Positions 8,803 through 17,539 of a stretch of 64,000 nucleotides of DNA are shown here, piece after piece; position 1 is the first letter of the stretch, and every line of letters starts with the position of its first letter. Source of the stretch: an uncultured Desulfobacter sp. (GTDB lineage Bacteria > Desulfobacterota > Desulfobacteria > Desulfobacterales > Desulfobacteraceae); assembly GCF_963666675.1 (NCBI RefSeq), contig NZ_OY762929.1:2976001-3040000 (forward strand), written 5' to 3'. Under the pieces are notes generated by a model. The model had not been told where the DNA came from and did no database searches. It worked only from the letters and a program-made list of their open reading frames with translations. The translations under genes and the position numbers were made by a program.

Positions 8803-9699
8803 TTATTGAATTTGAAGCTCATCCAATACGTTGAGGCAAGCGGCAGCCACCACCTGCGGCTGCAATTCCTTGAGGCATTTTTCTTTTTGATCGCAGACCG
8901 GTTGCCGGCATGGCATACACGCCCGGGGAGTTGGTTTCAGAAACAAGACTCTTCCATATGAATATTCATTGGACTGTGTGGGGCCGGCCAGACACACTAC
9001 TTTCCGACCATAAGCCGATGCCAAATGAAGTCCCAAAGAATCACAGGTGACAACCACCCGGCAGGCCCGGATCCAATTTTTATATTCAAACAGGTTATCT
9101 TTTCCCTGCTGCCAGGAGACTGAACAAGAGCCCTGGAGAAGATTTGCCAATTGGATCCAGTGTTCACGGGGCCAGGATTTTGAAGGCCAATCCTGGTGGA
9201 CCAAATGATTCAGCCCAACATCATATCGCACCCTACCGGCATCAATGTCCGGGTAATCCTGTTCCATCCAGGAAAAGCCAAGACCACGGACAAGTGCTTC
9301 CTGCCAACTACAGGCAAGACGACTTTTTGAGTAGGGTAAAAGCAAATCCATAAATTGATTGGCACCCCGGACGGTCCCGCCCTCACAAACAAACCCCATG
9401 ACATGGGTATTTTGAAATACAGATACCGGATTGGCGTGCAGATGATTGTCTAAATTAATGATCCGTTGAATTCCATGGGGTATTTGTTCTTCATCAATCT
9501 CGTTTGTCAGGAATATCTTGTCTTTTTCAATAAACCCGTCCAAAAGTTGGTAACCGTTTTGATCCGTAGCAAACTGCCAGTCGTCAAACAACCGGGTAAC
9601 CAGTGTGCTGCGCAGCAAATCCCCTAAATTGGATTTGAATGAGCCATCCTGGAGACGAGATACAGAGGTACGGATGATGAGTGTATCAGGCATAACCAT
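8803..9699 (-). CDS. Glycosyltransferase family 9 (heptosyltransferase-like)
   Basis: 298 residues; GT9 proteins are usually 320-350, so the N-terminal domain is short. The C-terminal nucleotide-sugar domain is clear: WPREHWIQLANLL near 177, CRVVVTCDSLGLHLASAYG near 213 and VCLAGPTQSNEYSYG near 233 follow the heptosyltransferase pattern (D-x-G-x-x-H-x-A, then GPT). CMPCRQPVCDQKEKC near 262 resembles the Cys cluster often seen in heptosyltransferase C-termini. It starts inside the end of the epimerase gene (14-bp overlap; ATG 9693 is an alternative). Likely transfers an ADP- or other NDP-heptose. Confidence 0.75.
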   Translation of the reverse strand: MVMPDTLIIRTSVSRLQDGSFKSNLGDLLRSTLVTRLFDDWQFATDQNGYQLLDGFIEKDKIFLTNEIDEEQIPHGIQRIINLDNHLHANPVSVFQNTHVMGFVCEGGTVRGANQFMDLLLPYSKSRLACSWQEALVRGLGFSWMEQDYPDIDAGRVRYDVGLNHLVHQDWPSKSWPREHWIQLANLLQGSCSVSWQQGKDNLFEYKNWIRACRVVVTCDSLGLHLASAYGRKVVCLAGPTQSNEYSYGRVLFLKPTPRACMPCRQPVCDQKEKCLKELQPQVVAAACLNVLDELQIQ

Positions 9700-10660
9700 G
9701 CCGTTTCATAAAATCGGCTTCCAGCTGAAGGGCGCTTTGAAACGCATCGCTCTGGTTGCGTTGAGCAAAGTGGCGATGCTCCCAGGCAAGGCTTTCAGAT
9801 ACCCAATTCTGCATGGGTGTGAAATCCATTTTTTTTGTCATTGAAATCATCGCCGACACATCAAGCAGCGGTCCCCAGGCCACCGGGCACATGATGCCGT
9901 ATCTACGAATCTGAAAAGCAGGTGCTGTGACCATACGATCTTTGGACCAGGCGGCACCAAAAATGTTTTTAAAAAAAGTGTGAATATTCATAGGAGTCGA
10001 ATCAGCGATATTCAACACTTTTGCTGCTGCACCAGGATGCTCTGCCATTGTGCATAAAATACGAACCGCGTCTCCGACATAAAGAAGGCTGATATCATTG
10101 ATGGGTGATTCCAGCAGCACTCTTTTGTTTATCTCCAACCGCTTTTCAAAATAAGTCAGCTTGCCGGCAAAGTCCGGACCGCCAAACACGTTGGCCAGGC
10201 GTAAAATGGTATGATTTTCAGGATATAGTTGCATTACCGAATGCTCTGCCGTAAGCTTTCCTTCTGCATAGGGCCTCACATGGGGAGGGTAGTCGGGATC
10301 AGGCACACCTGTCACTTGGTCTTCACCCAAAGCAGTTAAAGATGTCTGTCTGAGATATACGGCAAGGGTACTGGTAAACACATATCGGCCACACCCATTT
10401 GACAATGCGTTGAAAAGGATCTCTACCTGCCTGAAATTATAGGCATTGTTGTCAAAAACAACGTCGAACACACTTTTATTTAAAAGGCGGGACATCAGGG
10501 CTTCATCATTCCGGTCGGCTTGAATATGCCGATAACCTTGGATTCCCTTTGTTGCTCGATTGCCCCGGTTTAGGACGGTAACCTGATATCCTTTATCCAC
10601 AAGCATTTCAACCAGGAGACGACCATGATAACGATTTCCTCCAAGCACTAGGATATTCAC
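9686..10660 (-). CDS. NAD-dependent sugar epimerase/dehydratase (extended SDR)
   Basis: 324 residues. The Rossmann start is MNILVLGGNRYHGRLL, with the glycine motif G-G-N-x-x-x-G rather than the usual GxxGxxG, as in the atypical SDR group near RNA-binding-protein-like and isoflavone-reductase-like epimerases. VFTSTLAVY near 122 follows; PHVRPYAEGKLTAEH near 152 offers a Y-x-x-x-K (YAEGK). It overlaps the OYE gene upstream and the GT9 gene downstream. Probably acts on an NDP-sugar; the exact reaction is unknown. Confidence 0.7.
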   Translation of the reverse strand: MNILVLGGNRYHGRLLVEMLVDKGYQVTVLNRGNRATKGIQGYRHIQADRNDEALMSRLLNKSVFDVVFDNNAYNFRQVEILFNALSNGCGRYVFTSTLAVYLRQTSLTALGEDQVTGVPDPDYPPHVRPYAEGKLTAEHSVMQLYPENHTILRLANVFGGPDFAGKLTYFEKRLEINKRVLLESPINDISLLYVGDAVRILCTMAEHPGAAAKVLNIADSTPMNIHTFFKNIFGAAWSKDRMVTAPAFQIRRYGIMCPVAWGPLLDVSAMISMTKKMDFTPMQNWVSESLAWEHRHFAQRNQSDAFQSALQLEADFMKRHGYA

Positions 10661-11766
10661 GAAAATTCGTCCTCCGGGTTGTCCTGCACCCGTCTTGGAA
10701 AATCGCGCAACGGGCAGTCAAGGTCTTTGAATCCCTGTCTTAAATACATGCACCTGCCGCACTGGGTACAAAGAATCGGGGATTCTTTGCGAAGGTGCCG
10801 TGGAATCATATCCGGATCAGCCACAAGCCCTCTGCCGATGGCCACCTGATCGCAAAATCCATTGGTCAGCCGGGCCTCAGCCTGGGGAATATCCATGATC
10901 CGCCCCACCCCGGTAACGGGTATGGATACGGACGCCCTTATATCCCGGGCATATTCAAAAAAACGCCCCTCAGCCATCATCCGGTGCTTAATTGCCCCGG
11001 AATCATAGATTCCGGCGGTGACGCTCAGATAGGCGACCCCGGCCGTTTCCAAAGCTTTGGAAATCAAAACGGCATCTATGGGTAGTATGCCGCCAGGGAT
11101 ATAATCCTCTCCTGAAATCCGCGCACCGATATCCAGATCCGGGACAGCAGATCGAATGTCTTGCACAATTTCCAAAATGAATCTCATGCGTCCGGTCATA
11201 TCCCCTCCATAAGAATCGGAACGCCGATTGGTGTGCGAAGATAAAAACTCATGGAGCAGGTAGCCGTGGGCCAAATGAAGCTCAACGGCATGGGCACCTG
11301 CCTGGTAAGCCCACCGGGCCGCTTGGACAAAATCAGCCCGAACCTTTGCGATTTTATCATACGGTATTTCACGGGGCCGGTTATCCAATGAACGGCAGGC
11401 AACACCGGAAGGAGATAAAGGCGTTTGCCCCGTGACAGCCGGATTGGCCTGGCCTCCGGCATGCATAAGCTGGATGGCCGTATAGGCCCCGTAAGCATTC
11501 AGAATATCGAACAGCCGCCGTATACCCGTTACATGAAAATTTTCATACAGGCACAGTGTGCGGTCGCTGCCCCTGCCTTCAGGGGAAACCGCCGTTCCCG
11601 CAACGACCACCATACCCACCGCCCCTTTTCCCACGGCGTCGTAAAAATATTCCAGCGCTGGTGTCACGCACCCATGCTCGTCCGCCCAATTTGGTGAAAG
11701 TGCCGGAAAAACAATTCGGTTGGGGGCATGCCCACGACCGATATCCACAGATTGAACCCATTTCAT
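10657..11766 (-). CDS. NADH:flavin oxidoreductase, Old Yellow Enzyme family (Fe-S type)
   Basis: 369 residues forming the FMN TIM barrel of the OYE family. HLAHGYLLHEFLSSHTNRRSDSYGG near 165-190 is the diagnostic region, and QLMHAGGQ near 98 and GVGRIMDIPQAE near 298 line the FMN site. Near the C-terminus, CTQCGRCMY followed by LDC looks like the [4Fe-4S] cysteine set of the 2,4-dienoyl-CoA reductase/trimethylamine dehydrogenase subgroup. The extra flavin and NAD domains of that subgroup are missing, so an outside electron donor is likely. An ene-reductase in a glycan operon is unusual. Confidence 0.8.
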   Translation of the reverse strand: MKWVQSVDIGRGHAPNRIVFPALSPNWADEHGCVTPALEYFYDAVGKGAVGMVVVAGTAVSPEGRGSDRTLCLYENFHVTGIRRLFDILNAYGAYTAIQLMHAGGQANPAVTGQTPLSPSGVACRSLDNRPREIPYDKIAKVRADFVQAARWAYQAGAHAVELHLAHGYLLHEFLSSHTNRRSDSYGGDMTGRMRFILEIVQDIRSAVPDLDIGARISGEDYIPGGILPIDAVLISKALETAGVAYLSVTAGIYDSGAIKHRMMAEGRFFEYARDIRASVSIPVTGVGRIMDIPQAEARLTNGFCDQVAIGRGLVADPDMIPRHLRKESPILCTQCGRCMYLRQGFKDLDCPLRDFPRRVQDNPEDEFS

Positions 11767-11767
11767 T

Positions 11768-13579
11768 TTAGATCCGCCCCCATGATGTATTTTTAGCTGT
11801 ATTTATGACAGACAACCAGGTTTTAAGATGGAGACGGTCCGTGTTCAGACCGCTGACATGGAGCGATGTCAGTATTTTTCGTTCGCCTTCGCACAGCCGG
11901 TCGTATAGCCCGGCGATATCCGGCGCAATGTATTCGGCATCAGGAATAGTCAGCCCCCGGGTTACGGCGGCGTAACAATCATCCCAGTAGCATTTGTATA
12001 TATCCTGTAACTGTTCCTTTACATCATTTACGACCTGTTCATATTCATGAAATTGACTGGCAAATAAAGTAAGATGGCCATTGGATGGATTACTGAAACG
12101 CGCGCGCATATTGCAGGCATCGTATAACAGATTCTGAAGCGAAATGACTTCCGGAATTGATGTGCGAAGTGCGGAAACGGCGTTTGAAATTTTCCCGACC
12201 CGAGGGTCCCGGTACCGGTAAGGCACCACCGGTCGGACCTCTCCAGGCGTCTTTTCAACAAGCCCTTCCATTTCGATGGCACGGTGGAAGGCTGTTCCGT
12301 AAAATACCAAAAGGTTATTGGATAGATTCAGGTAGTCCCATCCGCGCCCAATTTTTCTTAGATAGGCAACCTTGGCAGGCAGATCATCCAAATGCAGCAG
12401 GGGACTGAACATCATATGCCCGGTCAGCAGAAAAAAGCGGCCATCCCGGTCCACACGCCTGATGCTGCGTTGGATGATTTCGGCTGTAGCTCTTTTGCCA
12501 TAGGCGTCAAGCTCTGCTGGAAGACCTGATTCCACACCTACAACAATTATGTCCACGCCGGCTTCTTTAAGCAGATCAAAGGCCTTGTCATCAAGCCTGT
12601 CAAGGGTCTCGGCCCGCAAGTGAATTTTAAAGGAAGCTGCAATGCCAAGCTTTTTGATCCCGCTGCAAAATCTTAACATCCTGCCTATTCCCCGGCGACC
12701 GGGATCTTCAAATGAACTGTCGTTTATGTTGAAATAATAGGCCCCGTAACGTTCAGACAGCATTTTAATTTCGTCTATGAATAGGGCTAAGGGCTTTTCA
12801 ATCCAGGCTTTGGTTCGTCCTTTCTGGGGCAGATTCACACAGGACTCGACGCAATACCGGCATGCTGAAATACATCCCCTGCTGGATTGTATGCGAATCG
12901 AAGCGCTATTGACACCAGAGGGTGCCAAAGAGCGTTCCAAATGGTCCCGGGAGGGAAAAGGAAGAGACTCGAATTGAACCGGTTTCTGGCTTCGTGTCGT
13001 CACATGGATTTTTCCGTTTTCCCGATATAAGGCATGGGGCAGATTGTGGAAAGCCCCGCCGCCGTCGAACAATGCATTGCAAAGCGCAATAAAGGAATAC
13101 TCAGCCTCACCGATCAGACAAAAATCAATGACCGGTATCTGATGCATCAGCATGAAACCGATTGTTTCGGCCTGGGGGGAACAAAGCATCATTTCATGCT
13201 GATGCTGTTCAGAATTGAATACCGCCACTGGAACGTCCGGGTTTGCCCGTCTGCACGCCATGCACATTTTCTCCAGGATATCAAAAGCTGCCACCTGGGG
13301 GAAAAAACAGACAAGGGACCGTCCGCTGAAGATGGATGGGTTTTCGTTATGTGGGCCCATGTACTCAATTTGAGCGGTTCCTCCGTTCATGCGGACAAGG
13401 GATGCCATAATGCCAAAGGCAAGGGGATAATACGCCGCAGAATAATCGTTCTTATCGGAATACCAGACAAAAAGACAGTTAAATCCTCTAAGCGCGTCTT
13501 CCCCGAAAAAATATGGATTTCCTGGTATCTTGGCAAATTGTTCCCAACAAAAGGAGTGGTTCGCAGAAAGATTATTCAA
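11768..13579 (-). CDS. B12-binding-domain radical SAM protein
   Basis: About 603 residues from a TTG at 13579. A perfect GGAGGT lies 5 bases upstream and the TTGA overlaps the stop of the previous gene; a longer frame to 13690 would run 115 bp into that gene and is unlikely. An N-terminal domain (residues about 40-175, ending LIGEAEYSFIALC) fits a degenerate cobalamin-binding domain. The radical SAM ligands are C236-ISA-C240-RY-C243, with the SAM barrel to about 450. This class performs methylations, ring contractions and other difficult C-H chemistry. Next to C-methyltransferase and NDP-sugar genes, C-methylation of a sugar is one guess. Confidence 0.85.
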   Translation of the reverse strand: MNNLSANHSFCWEQFAKIPGNPYFFGEDALRGFNCLFVWYSDKNDYSAAYYPLAFGIMASLVRMNGGTAQIEYMGPHNENPSIFSGRSLVCFFPQVAAFDILEKMCMACRRANPDVPVAVFNSEQHQHEMMLCSPQAETIGFMLMHQIPVIDFCLIGEAEYSFIALCNALFDGGGAFHNLPHALYRENGKIHVTTRSQKPVQFESLPFPSRDHLERSLAPSGVNSASIRIQSSRGCISACRYCVESCVNLPQKGRTKAWIEKPLALFIDEIKMLSERYGAYYFNINDSSFEDPGRRGIGRMLRFCSGIKKLGIAASFKIHLRAETLDRLDDKAFDLLKEAGVDIIVVGVESGLPAELDAYGKRATAEIIQRSIRRVDRDGRFFLLTGHMMFSPLLHLDDLPAKVAYLRKIGRGWDYLNLSNNLLVFYGTAFHRAIEMEGLVEKTPGEVRPVVPYRYRDPRVGKISNAVSALRTSIPEVISLQNLLYDACNMRARFSNPSNGHLTLFASQFHEYEQVVNDVKEQLQDIYKCYWDDCYAAVTRGLTIPDAEYIAPDIAGLYDRLCEGERKILTSLHVSGLNTDRLHLKTWLSVINTAKNTSWGRI

Positions 13580-14538
13580 GGCGTACCTCCAACAGCAGCG
13601 GTCCAGAATTCGGGGATCGTTTCCACGTGGGGTCCCTGTACATAGATACTGCGTCCATCGGAGACGGTTCGCACCAGCATGGTTTTCCAAGGCCTGAAAT
13701 AATACCGATAATCGCTTTTTGAGGGCGGATTCGCCTGGGGATTTTCAGGAAGCGGGACAAGATCACAAACAAGCGTCGTAAATCCTTTCAGCGCACGTCC
13801 TTCATTTTTCAGTGCGTTTTTGACCATGGCAAGGGCTTTGAGAAACACCTCGGGTGCGGCAACCGCGCTGCCGAAATTCGCCAGAAGTCCTCCGCCGATG
13901 TTCTCCAACTCCGCGGCAAATCGCAGAAAATCCAGATGGGATGCCGCCCCGAACGCTGCGCCGTCAAAATTTGGATGTTCATGAATAATATCCGAACCGA
14001 TGCCGACAGATACTGATACGGGTACACCGCAGTGCCAGGCCATGCCCAGAAGACTAAGCTGCTTATAGGGGAAATCACTTTCCCAGATAAAACGCCCCAC
14101 GCTCTCCCCTAAACCCATGCTTTTTTTAATGCCGGCTGCTACAATATCGTTAATCCGGCCGGTCTCCTGCCAAAGTCCGAACTGTCCTTCTTTAATATAT
14201 TTTTCAACACTTTCAGTGGTTTTTCCGATCATTGCCAATTCAAAATCATGAATTATGCAGGCCCCGTTCATAACCATGCAGGTGATGATTTTTCTTTGCA
14301 TCAGATCAATTAGATAGTTCTGCACCCCCGAGCGAATCACATGCCCTCCCATCATAAAAATGACAGAGCCATTATTTTTTCGGCCCTGCAATGCGATATC
14401 TGCAGCGTCAGCCAATTTTGGACGCGGCGATCTATTTTGAAGCGGTTTGATCACCGAAATATCAAGATCATGTTCGCGTTCGTCAAGGGATTTGAGCCGA
14501 AGCCTTGCACAATCAAATTTTTGATAAATCACAGACAC
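13576..14538 (-). CDS. Deoxyhypusine synthase-like protein
   Basis: 320 residues. The stretch GGHVIRSGVQNYLIDLM near 65, MNGACIIHDFELAMIG near 91 and FGLWQETGRIND near 120 matches the NAD-binding fold of the deoxyhypusine synthase family and its bacterial relatives. The catalytic region of true DHS (PDEAVSWGK with the active-site lysine) was not found, and bacteria lack eIF5A-type substrates apart from EF-P variants. Bacterial homologues are reported to act on small polyamines or agmatine. Here, in a glycan operon and overlapping a radical SAM gene by 4 bp, it may attach or build an amine group. Family call moderate, function unknown. Confidence 0.55.
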   Translation of the reverse strand: MSVIYQKFDCARLRLKSLDEREHDLDISVIKPLQNRSPRPKLADAADIALQGRKNNGSVIFMMGGHVIRSGVQNYLIDLMQRKIITCMVMNGACIIHDFELAMIGKTTESVEKYIKEGQFGLWQETGRINDIVAAGIKKSMGLGESVGRFIWESDFPYKQLSLLGMAWHCGVPVSVSVGIGSDIIHEHPNFDGAAFGAASHLDFLRFAAELENIGGGLLANFGSAVAAPEVFLKALAMVKNALKNEGRALKGFTTLVCDLVPLPENPQANPPSKSDYRYYFRPWKTMLVRTVSDGRSIYVQGPHVETIPEFWTAAVGGTP

Positions 14539-14541
14539 AGG

Positions 14542-16293
14542 CTATCTCATTTCCATGGGATCGGTTTTATCGTATATATGTTCGATTGTTCCCTTTGTTC
14601 CCTGTTTTTTTAAAAGTGATCCAAACAACTGGTGTTCCGTATCTGTTATACAGATTATGGTGTCATCGTGATCTGCGTTAATGTCAGTCAGGAACATGGA
14701 AGATATTTTCAAAAATTCTATTCTCGTTGCATCAATTGTATAAACGCCATTGATGGGCATTGCCGGACAAGTTTCAATTATGTTTGCAAACCATTTGAGA
14801 AAGTCCCCTCTGCCTAGAATATGCACCTTGCCCTTTTCAACGCCTGCAAAAAGCAATTTGACCCATTTTTTTCTGATTTTTTTAATGATACGCACTTCCA
14901 ACGAGGGCTTGAGAATAAATTTGGTGAGCAGTCCGAACCCCGATGACCATGGTAACCTGGGTGCCATCTGCCTGCCGCGTTCAAAACGATCCCCATACAA
15001 ATCCGGCGGTGGGGAACTTCCCGCAATAAGACCTATGGTTTGGGAAAAGCGTTCCTGTCCAAATGTTTTTGCATACACACGGACTGCTGGAATAAATGTC
15101 CGCCAGGTTTCTTTCATTTGTCTAAATGCTTTGTGAAGTGACTCAAAACTGTCTTTGGAAAATGTCAGTCCCACACCATTATCCTCTATCCGGGTCTTAA
15201 ACAATCCGGTATCAGGAACAACAACCGGTTTTCCTCTAAACAAGACATCAAGCATAAACCCCGACGTTCTATAAAAATTTTGATAGGGCAACACAAAAAA
15301 ATCCGGCAGATCCAGTAGGAATTCAACAAATTTTTCAGAGCGAACAAAGGTGTTAAACTCAAAAAGACGGTCCTGGTGATAAAGCGTTTCTAAATTTATA
15401 ATCTCGTCCCAGATTGGAGAATACTCAGGTTTAGTGCGCCCGACACGGATCAATACCGTATCTTGCTCCAGTGCAGCCAAACGAAGCAACTGGTCAAACC
15501 CCTTACGGGGTTCCAATTCACCGAAGCAGACCAAAACAGTCTTTCCTTTGTTTCTTTTCAGAAATTCTTCGATGGCCTTTTGCTGAACTGAATATATTTG
15601 GTCCCCGGCATCACTTTCATGCAATCGTTGCGGCGGGATTAAAAAATCGGGTAAATGGATAAACCGGTTGCTTTGGCTGGATTGAACGGCGTTTTCGTCT
15701 GTATGGAAAGCAACATCCAGCAGGGAAAAATTCCGGCAAAAAACTTGATGAAAAAACCAATGGCGGGAAGCAACCGCACCGTAAAGAACTACATCGGAAC
15801 GGTATACATACTCGGAAAGCAAAAAAGTTGCATAATTTCGTCCACGCAGGGCGGGTTTCCAGGGCAATAACTGCCTGGATAATACCCATTTAAGGCGGTC
15901 GCCATCCACAAACATGGTTGCGTCTGCTTTACAGGCATCCTGCATGGAGCGGATAAATGTCAGCTCATCGGTATACATTTGATCGATAGCCCCCACAGTC
16001 AAGGAATGAACCCTGGGTGTTTTGAGGGCGTCTTTCAAATAAAAACTTTCATGGGGACGATACCACTTGGTTTGGCCCCCATGAACTTCAAGACCGAGGG
16101 TAAACAAGTAGATCTCAATGTCATATCTGCTCAACACATCAACGATCCGCCAAATATGCTGATGCCGATGCCCTCCGGTATTAGGGGAATAAATGAGCAC
16201 TTTACGCACAGGATCTGATGTTTCTTCATTTTTTCCAAGACATTGTTTGCCTATGGCGATCAGCAGCCTTTTACACCAGTGTTTAAAATGCAT
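14542..16293 (-). CDS. GT-B glycosyltransferase with appended Rossmann-like C-terminal domain
   Basis: 583 residues. The N-terminal half begins with VLIYSPNTGGHRHQHIW near 33 and the donor domain has VLVCFGELEPRKGFDQLLRL near 255 with later GKPVVVPDTGLF, typical of GT4-like enzymes. After about residue 470 comes an extra domain with KVHILGRGDFLKW and DTIICITDTEHQ, which looks like the Rossmann-like module seen in other proteins of this island. It overlaps the next glycosyltransferase gene by 11 bp. No signal peptide or membrane segment is evident, so it should act in the cytoplasm. Confidence 0.75.
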   Translation of the reverse strand: MHFKHWCKRLLIAIGKQCLGKNEETSDPVRKVLIYSPNTGGHRHQHIWRIVDVLSRYDIEIYLFTLGLEVHGGQTKWYRPHESFYLKDALKTPRVHSLTVGAIDQMYTDELTFIRSMQDACKADATMFVDGDRLKWVLSRQLLPWKPALRGRNYATFLLSEYVYRSDVVLYGAVASRHWFFHQVFCRNFSLLDVAFHTDENAVQSSQSNRFIHLPDFLIPPQRLHESDAGDQIYSVQQKAIEEFLKRNKGKTVLVCFGELEPRKGFDQLLRLAALEQDTVLIRVGRTKPEYSPIWDEIINLETLYHQDRLFEFNTFVRSEKFVEFLLDLPDFFVLPYQNFYRTSGFMLDVLFRGKPVVVPDTGLFKTRIEDNGVGLTFSKDSFESLHKAFRQMKETWRTFIPAVRVYAKTFGQERFSQTIGLIAGSSPPPDLYGDRFERGRQMAPRLPWSSGFGLLTKFILKPSLEVRIIKKIRKKWVKLLFAGVEKGKVHILGRGDFLKWFANIIETCPAMPINGVYTIDATRIEFLKISSMFLTDINADHDDTIICITDTEHQLFGSLLKKQGTKGTIEHIYDKTDPMEMR

Positions 16294-17539
16294 TGCCGTT
16301 AGATTTTTTTTTGTATTGGATAATCGATTGGTACAATTCTATGAATCGGTCTGCCTGCTTGTCGGTCGACCATTCTTCGACCGCCACTTTTCTGGCCCCC
16401 AAGGAGAGGCGATTGCGAAGCCCGACATCCGTCAAATTACGGATGCATTGGCTAAACTGCACCACATCATAAGGACGGGCGGTTAAACCCGTCTCCATAT
16501 GCCGACAATACTCCATGTTTCCACATACCTCGAAGGCAACCGAAGGCACACCACAGGCTGCAGCTTCAACCAGTACCTGGGCGCTGTTATCGCACCGTGA
16601 AGGAAGAAGAAATACATCAGCGGCCTGATAGTAGGGAACAATGTCGCTTTCCTTTTCGATATATGGAACGATATGCACGGCCATATTCCCCACCCCTGTT
16701 GCCATGACATCTTCAGAACTGGGGCCGACCAATAAAAGCTCAATATTTTTCAGATTGCTGCAAGCAGATAAGATTTCAATCAGTAAATCATAGGCTTTTC
16801 GATAATTACGCGGATTGGGAATATTTGCCATAACAAGGAACACATCTTCGGCTATTCCCATTTTTTTTCGAACTTGATTACCGGAATGAGGCTCAAACAG
16901 ATCCACATCCACCCCAACGGGAATGTGGGATTGGCTTGCTGCATGATTCAGCACCCCCTGCCGGACATTTTTGAGCATCCACATGGAGGGGCAAACCACA
17001 TGCACCTGAGATCGGCCGAACGCTTGTTTCTTTTGCGCATAAATGGCTTGGCTGATATCTTGGCCCGGAATTGCGACCTCCGCCCGATTTTTTTCATTTC
17101 CAATGATTTGGGGGCAGTCATGGCAGCCGCTTTTCCATTTCACACAATCAAAAGCATACGTACAAAACCCGGTCAAAGCCCACATATCGGAAAGCCGATA
17201 AACAAAACAAAAACGCCGGGATAGCCCAGGCAGCATTTTTAAATCCAGGTAGGGAGAGCCGTGACCGTTATGGGGGCTGCGAAGTTCAACAATATCCACA
17301 TCCTGCATAAAGGGCAATCGTGTGAGCATTGCAAACGGCATCAATGGATCTCTTCCAACGGCAAAACCTTCCCGGCGAACCAGGCGGGGAATACTGTGGA
17401 TGGATGCACTGTTCGGTTCCATATCCTTGCCGACGAGGATATGGGCATCAAGTCCTTTTTGTTTCAATGTGTTATGGTGGCGCAACATTGCACGATTGGC
17501 CCCACCTTGCAAGCTGTTTGAAATTAAAACCACCTTCAT
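16283..17539 (-). CDS. Glycosyltransferase family 4
   Basis: 418 residues with a full GT-B layout. The start MKVVLISNSLQGGANRA is the acceptor domain; IPVGVDVDLFEPH near 206, MANIPNPRNYRKAYDLL near 235 and DVFLLPSRCDNSAQVLVEAAACG near 318 (the E-x7-E region) form the donor domain. HDCPQ near 142 lies in a Cys-rich patch (CTYAFDCVKWKSGCHDC) seen in some GT4 proteins. The start overlaps the asparagine synthase stop by 4 bp. It transfers an activated sugar to a growing surface glycan; the linkage is unknown. Confidence 0.85.
   Translation of the reverse strand: MKVVLISNSLQGGANRAMLRHHNTLKQKGLDAHILVGKDMEPNSASIHSIPRLVRREGFAVGRDPLMPFAMLTRLPFMQDVDIVELRSPHNGHGSPYLDLKMLPGLSRRFCFVYRLSDMWALTGFCTYAFDCVKWKSGCHDCPQIIGNEKNRAEVAIPGQDISQAIYAQKKQAFGRSQVHVVCPSMWMLKNVRQGVLNHAASQSHIPVGVDVDLFEPHSGNQVRKKMGIAEDVFLVMANIPNPRNYRKAYDLLIEILSACSNLKNIELLLVGPSSEDVMATGVGNMAVHIVPYIEKESDIVPYYQAADVFLLPSRCDNSAQVLVEAAACGVPSVAFEVCGNMEYCRHMETGLTARPYDVVQFSQCIRNLTDVGLRNRLSLGARKVAVEEWSTDKQADRFIELYQSIIQYKKKSNGNAF

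Noticed and set aside
13034..13645. 203-codon open frame on the plus strand
   Set aside because: Antisense to the B12 radical SAM gene; low-complexity reading without motifs.
13580..13690. Longer N-terminus for the B12 radical SAM protein
   Set aside because: It would overlap the DHS-like gene by 115 bp and ignores the GGAGGT site in front of TTG 13579.
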